DNA of 6,019 nucleotides, taken from assembly GCA_023433985.1 (NCBI GenBank), contig JAEYTN010000259.1, positions 1-6,019 on the forward strand, written 5' to 3'. The notes beneath the pieces were generated by a model that saw only the letters and a list, made by a program, of their open reading frames with translations, did no database searches and had not been told where the DNA came from. The DNA comes from Pseudomonadota bacterium. Its GTDB lineage: Bacteria > Pseudomonadota > Alphaproteobacteria > Rhizobiales > Devosiaceae. The position numbers and the translations under genes were made by a program. Positions 1 to 4,813 of the stretch are shown piece after piece. Every line of letters begins with the position of its first letter. The first letter of the stretch is position 1.

Positions 1-1
1 G

Positions 2-475
2 CAGCGCGACCAGGCGGAAGGCGATCTCGCAATCAGGCGCATCGCGGGGCCAAAGGCCGGGCAGACCGATGCTGCCTACGCGCAGGAACTGGCCGATCTC
101 GATGCCGCCCTGACGCAGAAGCGGCAGGCCTATGCGGCGGCACTGGCCGATAACCGGATGACCGCCACGGTGCACGCGGCCATGGCCCAGTTGCCCGATG
201 CCTGGCTCGTCGAGACCCTGCGTCACGACGGACTGGCCGCCGAACTCGCCGCGCTTGCCAAGCCCCTGGGCGCTGCCGATGCGAACGCCGCGCGCGACCT
301 GCTCGTGGCGCAGGTCGAGGCGCTCGGGCAGGCGACGGAGGCCGAGCTCGCCGCCCTCGACGCCGCCCAGGCCGCTGCGCGCGAGGCAGCGGCGCTGCGC
401 CGAGGCTCCACGCTGTTGCTCGCACAGCTCAACGCCCGCCCGACCGGCCCCGTCGGCGGGCTCCACGCAGCCTGA
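2..475 (+). CDS. C-terminal part of an unrecognised Ala-rich helical protein
   Basis: The reading frame is open from the left edge (codons start at base 2) to a TGA at 473-475, giving 157 residues with no start visible. An internal ATG at 158 exists, but the frame continues upstream without a stop and with the same composition, so the true start is probably outside the window. The protein is rich in Ala, Leu, Glu, Gln and Arg, with long stretches lacking Gly and Pro (for example QELADLDAALTQKRQAYAAA and the region around LLVAQVEALGQATEAELAAL), which suggests amphipathic helices and possibly coiled coil. The last 15 or so residues turn Pro/Gly-rich and look like a flexible tail. I see no catalytic motif, signal peptide or membrane segment. 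It ends 5 nt before the next gene, so it probably belongs to the same operon and the same putative injection-system locus. I do not recognise the family; a structural or chaperone-like role is only a guess. Confidence 0.75.
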   Translation, partial: QRDQAEGDLAIRRIAGPKAGQTDAAYAQELADLDAALTQKRQAYAAALADNRMTATVHAAMAQLPDAWLVETLRHDGLAAELAALAKPLGAADANAARDLLVAQVEALGQATEAELAALDAAQAAAREAAALRRGSTLLLAQLNARPTGPVGGLHAA

Positions 476-480
476 GTAGG
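474..480 (+). promoter_or_regulatory. weak, ambiguous ribosome binding site before the 481 gene
   Basis: The bases GAGTAGG directly precede the ATG at 481 and overlap the stop codon of the upstream gene. GAG (474-476) lies 4 nt from the ATG, which is short but usable. The better AGGA match (478-481) overlaps the ATG itself and would instead fit a TTG at 487, 5 nt downstream (third codon of the called gene). The two starts differ by only two residues, so the product is essentially unaffected. Translational coupling to the upstream gene probably matters more than this site. Confidence 0.35.
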
Positions 481-1752
481 ATGGCGTTGGACCAGCTTGG
501 AAACGACTGCGGGTGCGGGTGCGGCGGGGATGAGGCCTTCGGCTTTCCGTCGGAGCCGACCACGGCGCTCAACTACCATTTCGGCATGCTGCTCGGGGTC
601 GAGGACCTGCGGACCGAGCAGGCCTTCCACATCGGCAGGCTGCAGCGCCACCAGCGCGAGGCGCATGGCGCTGGCGTGCTGCGCGGCCTCGATGTGCGGT
701 TCGACCCCGAGGACAACGAGATCAAGGTCCATCCGGGCTATGCCATAGACCGGCTGGGCCGCGACGTCGCCGTCGATCGCACCTACTGCGTCAGCCTTCC
801 CGCCTGGTACGCCGCAAATGCGCCCGCGGACGCCGAGCTTCGCGCCGCGAATGCCTCGGCCGAAGGTTTCGCCCTGCTCGTAACCCTGCGCGCCGATACC
901 TGCTTCGATCGCCCGGTCCAGGCCATCGCGCCCGAATGCAACGGCTCGGGACAGGAGACCGCCTTTTCGCGGCTCCGCGAGGCCTTCCACCTCGACCTCG
1001 AACTCTCGCCGGCGCCTCCCCTGCCGCCCGGCCGGTCGGCGCTCGCGCAACTGATCGAGCGGGCGGCAATGCCCCCGGCGGAGAACGAGGACGATGACCC
1101 GCAGCTGACCAGGCTGCGGCAGCTCGGGGAGGCCGCCCGGCAAGGCGGCGCGGCCGACCTGGCGCTCTTCGTGCAGCAGGCGCTGGCGGTCGAGCAGATC
1201 GAGCGGCAAAGCCGCCTCCCGGCCGGCGGCGAACTCGACGACGGCGCCTTTCCCATCGCCCGCATCGAGGGGATCAAGATCGAGGAGGGCGGCAATCCCG
1301 GCGAGGTGGCGGTCTCGGTCCGCGCCGTGGACCTGACGGTGCGCCCGGTGCTGATGCCGACCGGGCTGATCCAGTCGGAACTGCTCGAGCGCCTCGGGGG
1401 CGCTCCGGCCAGCGGCCCGCGCGTAAGCTCCGCCGTGCTGCCGGACGCGCTCCATATCGAGCTCGGCTTCGACCGGTCGCTCGACCCCAGATCGGTCGGG
1501 CCCGCCGCGTTCGCGCTGTCGACCCTCACCGGCGCCGGCTTCCAGCCGGTCCCGCTGGCCTCCGCCACCTGGGACGAGGCCTCGGGCACGGTCACCCTGA
1601 CGCTGCAGGCGGCGTTGCCGCGGCCCGCCCTGCTCACCATTCGCGGCACCGGCCCGGCTCCCCTGGTCGACCTTTCCCTGCGCCCCCTGGGTCAGCAGGG
1701 CGGCACCGGTGCCGGACGCGACCACACCATCAGCTTCGAACAGCAGGACTAG
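481..1752 (+). CDS. LNY-module protein with C-terminal Ig-like domain, putative eCIS-associated
   Basis: This is a complete 423-residue protein. The N-terminus carries a Cys-Gly cluster (CGCGCGG; C10, C12, C14). Residues 30-100 form a module with LNYHFGMLLGVEDL (30-43), HGAGVLRGLDV (62-72) and IKVHPGYAIDRLGRDV (81-96). The module recurs in the next gene with almost identical spacing, so the two proteins are partly homologous. Further on are TLRADTCFDRPV (135-146) and SRLREAFHLDLEL (163-175), then an acidic linker around 200-206 (AENEDDD) and a helical stretch to about 245. Residues about 313-400 resemble a bacterial Ig-like (Big_5/SbsA-type) domain: a beta-strand pattern with FDRSLDPRSV, WDEASGTVTLTL and a closing GTGPAPLVD. 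No signal peptide or membrane segment is seen. From memory, LNYFDGR-type proteins occur in extracellular contractile injection loci, and the eCIS-core gene two positions downstream supports that. The biochemical role is unknown. The Ig-like end could be a surface-exposed or binding part of a particle, but this is inference. Confidence 0.85.
   Translation: MALDQLGNDCGCGCGGDEAFGFPSEPTTALNYHFGMLLGVEDLRTEQAFHIGRLQRHQREAHGAGVLRGLDVRFDPEDNEIKVHPGYAIDRLGRDVAVDRTYCVSLPAWYAANAPADAELRAANASAEGFALLVTLRADTCFDRPVQAIAPECNGSGQETAFSRLREAFHLDLELSPAPPLPPGRSALAQLIERAAMPPAENEDDDPQLTRLRQLGEAARQGGAADLALFVQQALAVEQIERQSRLPAGGELDDGAFPIARIEGIKIEEGGNPGEVAVSVRAVDLTVRPVLMPTGLIQSELLERLGGAPASGPRVSSAVLPDALHIELGFDRSLDPRSVGPAAFALSTLTGAGFQPVPLASATWDEASGTVTLTLQAALPRPALLTIRGTGPAPLVDLSLRPLGQQGGTGAGRDHTISFEQQD
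568..780 (+). other. LNY...GAGV..GL...PG module, copy 1
   Basis: Residues 30-100 of the 423-residue protein. Landmarks are L30-N31-Y32, a Glu/Gln/His-containing helix (EDLRTEQAFH), GAGV at 63-66, GL at 69-70 and HPG at 84-86. The distance from LNY to GAGV is 33 residues here and 32 in the copy at 1850-2059. Shared order, spacing and identities support common descent. The module's function is not known to me. Confidence 0.7.
1417..1680 (+). other. probable bacterial Ig-like (Big_5/SbsA-type) domain
   Basis: Residues about 313-400 of the 423-residue protein. The order is a strand with alternating hydrophobics (LPDALHIELGFDRSLD), then PRSVGPAAFAL, then WDEASGTVTLTLQAALP, ending in LLTIRGTGPAPLVD. 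This matches the familiar layout of Big_5-like domains: 'F-x-x-S/L-D-P-x-S-V', 'T-V-T-L' and a final '.V.D'. It was judged by eye, and another small beta-sandwich is possible. Confidence 0.55.
1745..1748 (+). promoter_or_regulatory. Shine-Dalgarno AGGA for the 1757 gene
   Basis: AGGA lies 8 nt before the ATG at 1757 and within the last codons of the preceding gene. It favours 1757 over the upstream in-frame ATG at 1709, which would overlap the preceding gene by 44 nt and add 16 Ser/Thr/Ala-rich residues with no resemblance to the family motif. Confidence 0.65.
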
Positions 1753-1756
1753 CGCC

Positions 1757-4700
1757 ATGCCAAACAACGCGTCCCAATCCCTGCAGCCGGTGACCATCGA
1801 GGTGAGCGACGGTATCGCCAGCATCTTCGCCGAGACGCCGCTCGCCCGGCTCAACTATTTCGATGGCCGGTACCTGCGCGCGCGCGACATGGATCGCGAG
1901 CAGCACTATCACGAGGCGCTGTCCCACATCGTCGGAGGAGCCGGCGGCGCCGGCGTGGTCTACGGGCTCGGCATCGCCATACCCGACGCGGTGGGCGCAC
2001 CGATCAGCGTCGCCCCCGGCCTCGGGATCACGCGGGAGGGCCGTGTCGTCCTGCTCTCCGGAGCCGTCACGGCCGATGTCGGCGACCTCATCGAAGCCAC
2101 GGCCGGCGCCAGGCAGCCGGCCGGCAGCACGACGAAGCTGGGCCACGACCACTCCGCTTTCGTCCCCTGCGTGGTGGCGGAGCAACCTGTGGTGGAACCG
2201 GTCAGCGTCGATGAACCGATCTACGTGATCAGCGCCGGTCCGGTCGAGGCCCTGTGCGGGCGCGAGGATGTCTATGCCCGCCTCTGCGAGGCGGCCTGCG
2301 TTACCGACAGCGCCGCCAACCTGCGGGTCACGGGCGTCATCCTCAGGGCGCGGCCGATCTCGCTGCAACCGGAGGCTATCCCCGGCGCCACCGACCTGCA
2401 CCTCCGCTCCCGCATCGCCGCCGCCTATTTCGCGCGGCAGAAGGAGGAGCGCCGGACGCTGCTGGTCAATGGCGGCCTCGGCAATGGCGACTGGTGCGGC
2501 ACCGCACCGTTCCTGCCCGGCAGCGAGATTCCGCTCGGCATCGTCATGCTGCGCAACAAGCGCTGGATCGTGCTCGACCAGTGGACGGTGCGCCGTGAAC
2601 GCATGGTGTCCCCGCCCCACGCCTACTGGCAGGGCCGCCTGGGTATGCGGCCGATGGATGCCTTCCTCGGGGAAGTGCTGCAGTTCCAGTGCCAGCTCTC
2701 GGACCAGATCTCGGAGAGTCCCCTGGGCATGGCGACGCTCGGCCAGCTCGGCCTTTCCGATGCGGCGCTCAACGCCATTCTCACCGACATGCAGAAGCTG
2801 CAGCCGGCCGCCAATGCATCCGAGGGACGTACGACCGCCTTCAGGCAGGTCAACGAACGGCTCGAGGAGGCGCTCCGCCTCAACAAGGCGCTGACTACCG
2901 CCTCGGCGCTGCAGCGGCGGCCCTTCGGGGCCGTGGGAAGCAACGAGCTGTTCCAGCGCGGTTTCGTCGAACTGCCCAGCGCCGGCTTCCTGCCCATACG
3001 CCCCGCCAATGCCAACCTCACCATCCGGCAGCAGGTAGCCAACCTGCTCGGCCCCGGCATCGACTTCGAGCTCATCGCGGCCCCGGCCGACGTCATCCCG
3101 CACGCCTTCGAGGAAGCCCGCGACATGCGCCGCATCCAGCTGCGCCGCGACGCCCCCGTCGCCGGCGAGGAGCGCGCGCAACTGGAGGTCTACGTCCCGG
3201 ATGGGCAATGGGGGCAGAAGGGCACCGCCCGCTCCCTGATCGCGGACTATGCCGGCCTCTACGACGACAAGCTGCTGCACGCCGTCCTGCAGGTGCTCGA
3301 CCGGCCGTCGCGGCCGCGCGGGTTGAGTGCGGTCCTCGCGAAGTTCGAGCGCACGCTGCGCCAGCCGCTCAACAACATCGTCGGTCCCCGCCCCGGCTCT
3401 GCCATGGCGGCCGCTCAGAACGTCGCCACGATCACGGCTGTCGCGAACCGCAACGACGGTTTCGAGTCGGGCCAGACCAGGAACTTCGACGAAGCCCTGA
3501 TCAAGTCCATCGCCGAAGAGCTGTTCGCCGGCGCGCCGGCCTCGGACGGCGACATCTTCGGCCCGTCCCGGCTCATCCTCGAAGGCTCGATGAGTGCGCT
3601 CGGCAGCGAGACCGCCACCTTCGCGGTGACCGTGTGGTCGCTCGGCGAGCGCGGCGGCGAGATGCGGCGCGGCATCGCCAAGGTCGTACACCGCGAGGAG
3701 TTGCGCGGGCAACTGGGCGATCGCGAGTATCGCGGATCGGCATTGTCCGGTTCGCTCAGCCTCAACTGGCAGGTCGCCGGTCAGGCGGCGGGCTTCGAGG
3801 AACGCGCGCTGTTTCTCCAAATCCTCGTCACCAACATCGTCGGCAGCAGGTTGGGGAGCCTGCTCGTCATCATCCGCCAGGCCAAGGCGGGGGCGGACGT
3901 CGGGCCGCGATCCCCGGGGATCGCCTTCCGCGCGATCCTCGAGGATGCCAAGTCGATCGGCTACAGCGTCCTCGAGGTGCCCGAGGGCATGCAGTTCGAG
4001 AAACTGCTTGGAACGCTGGATCCCGAGGAGAAGTCGGAGCTCAGCGGCCGGACCGTCGACATCGTGCCGCTCGAGCCCATGCCGGTATCGCACGCCGAGG
4101 CAGCCAGGACCGCCGAGATGGTTGCCGAAGCCTGCCAGGTGATCGACCCGAGCCTGCGCGACCGGATCAGGAAGCTGATCGTCGAGCGGCCGACGCAACC
4201 GGCGACGCTCACCACGACCGAGAACTGGGTCATGTTCCGCCGCTCGCGCAAGGTCGTGCGCGAAAGCGAGTTGCAGCCCAAGGCGGACAAGCCGGAGCCG
4301 GAGAAAGAGCGCCCCACCCCCGTCCCGGAGAGGCCCACCCCGGTAACTCCTGTCCCCGTAACTCCTGCTCCGGTAACTCCCGTACCGGTGCCACCCGTGG
4401 CGCCCGTCCCCGAGCGGCCATCCCGTCCGCAATTCGCCTTCCGCGGCGTGCGGCTGCGAGAGTTCCACGACCCCGCCCAGTTCTTCCAGAACGCCGACCA
4501 GACCATCCGGGGGCTCACCGGCCCCGACGCGCAGCTGATCGGCGAGAAGGTACCGACGGACAAGGCCAGGGAGTTCTACACCTCCGACGCGGCGATCAAG
4601 GTCTGGAAGCGGGGCAATCCGGCGTTCCGGGCTTTCCACGTGCTGATCCGCAAATCGGCCAACAAGCCCGAACTCGTCGACCAGGCCACCGAGTTGGCCA

Positions 4701-4810
4701 AGACGATCATGGACAAGGCCGGCTTCGGCGCCGAGGTAGTGCCTTTCGTGGTCGAGGACATCGTGCTCGGCGCCGACGATGCGTGCCTGCTGCTCATGCA
4801 GCCCGGCTGA
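1757..4810 (+). CDS. large multidomain LNYFDGR-type protein, putative eCIS-associated
   Basis: The protein is 1017 residues from the ATG at 1757, chosen for its AGGA site and its 4-nt gap to the previous stop. Residues 32-101 hold a second copy of the LNY module: LNYFDGRYLRARDMDREQHY (32-51), GAGVVYGLGI (64-73) and ISVAPGLGITREGRVVLL (83-100). A mixed alpha/beta region follows, with PLGIVMLRNKRWIVLDQW (259-276). The central region has ELPSAGFLPI (405-414) and IPHAFEEARDMRRIQL (447-462), which I associate from memory with the same family. A large part, about 475-830, has no motif I recognise. Residues about 842-892 are a charged then Pro/Val/Thr-rich linker, probably extended and disordered. 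Residues 893-1017 look like a separate small folded domain beginning FAFRGVRLREFHDPAQFF. There is no signal peptide or clear transmembrane segment. The position between a smaller relative and an eCIS-core effector gene suggests particle assembly, a surface or fibre-like accessory part, or cargo handling. The actual function is unknown. Confidence 0.88.
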   Translation: MPNNASQSLQPVTIEVSDGIASIFAETPLARLNYFDGRYLRARDMDREQHYHEALSHIVGGAGGAGVVYGLGIAIPDAVGAPISVAPGLGITREGRVVLLSGAVTADVGDLIEATAGARQPAGSTTKLGHDHSAFVPCVVAEQPVVEPVSVDEPIYVISAGPVEALCGREDVYARLCEAACVTDSAANLRVTGVILRARPISLQPEAIPGATDLHLRSRIAAAYFARQKEERRTLLVNGGLGNGDWCGTAPFLPGSEIPLGIVMLRNKRWIVLDQWTVRRERMVSPPHAYWQGRLGMRPMDAFLGEVLQFQCQLSDQISESPLGMATLGQLGLSDAALNAILTDMQKLQPAANASEGRTTAFRQVNERLEEALRLNKALTTASALQRRPFGAVGSNELFQRGFVELPSAGFLPIRPANANLTIRQQVANLLGPGIDFELIAAPADVIPHAFEEARDMRRIQLRRDAPVAGEERAQLEVYVPDGQWGQKGTARSLIADYAGLYDDKLLHAVLQVLDRPSRPRGLSAVLAKFERTLRQPLNNIVGPRPGSAMAAAQNVATITAVANRNDGFESGQTRNFDEALIKSIAEELFAGAPASDGDIFGPSRLILEGSMSALGSETATFAVTVWSLGERGGEMRRGIAKVVHREELRGQLGDREYRGSALSGSLSLNWQVAGQAAGFEERALFLQILVTNIVGSRLGSLLVIIRQAKAGADVGPRSPGIAFRAILEDAKSIGYSVLEVPEGMQFEKLLGTLDPEEKSELSGRTVDIVPLEPMPVSHAEAARTAEMVAEACQVIDPSLRDRIRKLIVERPTQPATLTTTENWVMFRRSRKVVRESELQPKADKPEPEKERPTPVPERPTPVTPVPVTPAPVTPVPVPPVAPVPERPSRPQFAFRGVRLREFHDPAQFFQNADQTIRGLTGPDAQLIGEKVPTDKAREFYTSDAAIKVWKRGNPAFRAFHVLIRKSANKPELVDQATELAKTIMDKAGFGAEVVPFVVEDIVLGADDACLLLMQPG
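1850..2059 (+). other. LNY...GAGV..GL...PG module, copy 2
   Basis: Residues 32-101 of the 1017-residue protein, with L32-N33-Y34-F35-D36-G37-R38, REQHYH (47-52), GAGV at 64-67, GL at 70-71 and APG at 86-88. It is collinear with the copy at 568-780, and landmark spacings differ by about one residue. This copy keeps the fuller LNYFDGR form, whereas copy 1 reads LNYHFGM. Confidence 0.72.
4343..4387 (+). repeat. 15-bp tandem repeat encoding VTP(V/A)P, three units
   Basis: The 8-mer GTAACTCC begins at 4343, 4358 and 4373, exactly 15 bp apart and in frame. The units encode VTPVP, VTPAP and VTPVP, followed by a degenerate VPPVAP. Just upstream, ERPTPV occurs twice in tandem (residues 851-856 and 858-863). 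The units share the codons GTA and ACT, which are uncommon in this GC-rich operon, so they look like copies of one another rather than independent choices. They form the core of a Pro-rich linker (about 4280-4432) between the central region and the C-terminal domain. Such tracts are prone to length change by slippage. Confidence 0.85.
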
Positions 4811-4813
4811 TCC

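Noticed and set aside
435..460. GC-rich hairpin near the end of the first gene: CCCGCCCGAC and GTCGGCGGG around a 7-nt loop, with one bulge.
   Set aside because: It lies inside coding sequence, has no T-tract after it and is followed 5 nt past the stop by the next gene. Such inverted repeats are frequent by chance at this GC content, so I do not call a terminator.
1709..1756. Upstream in-frame ATG at 1709 as the start of the large gene.
   Set aside because: It would overlap the preceding gene by 44 nt and add a Ser/Thr-rich stretch outside the family pattern, whereas ATG 1757 has AGGA at 8 nt and a 4-nt intergenic gap.
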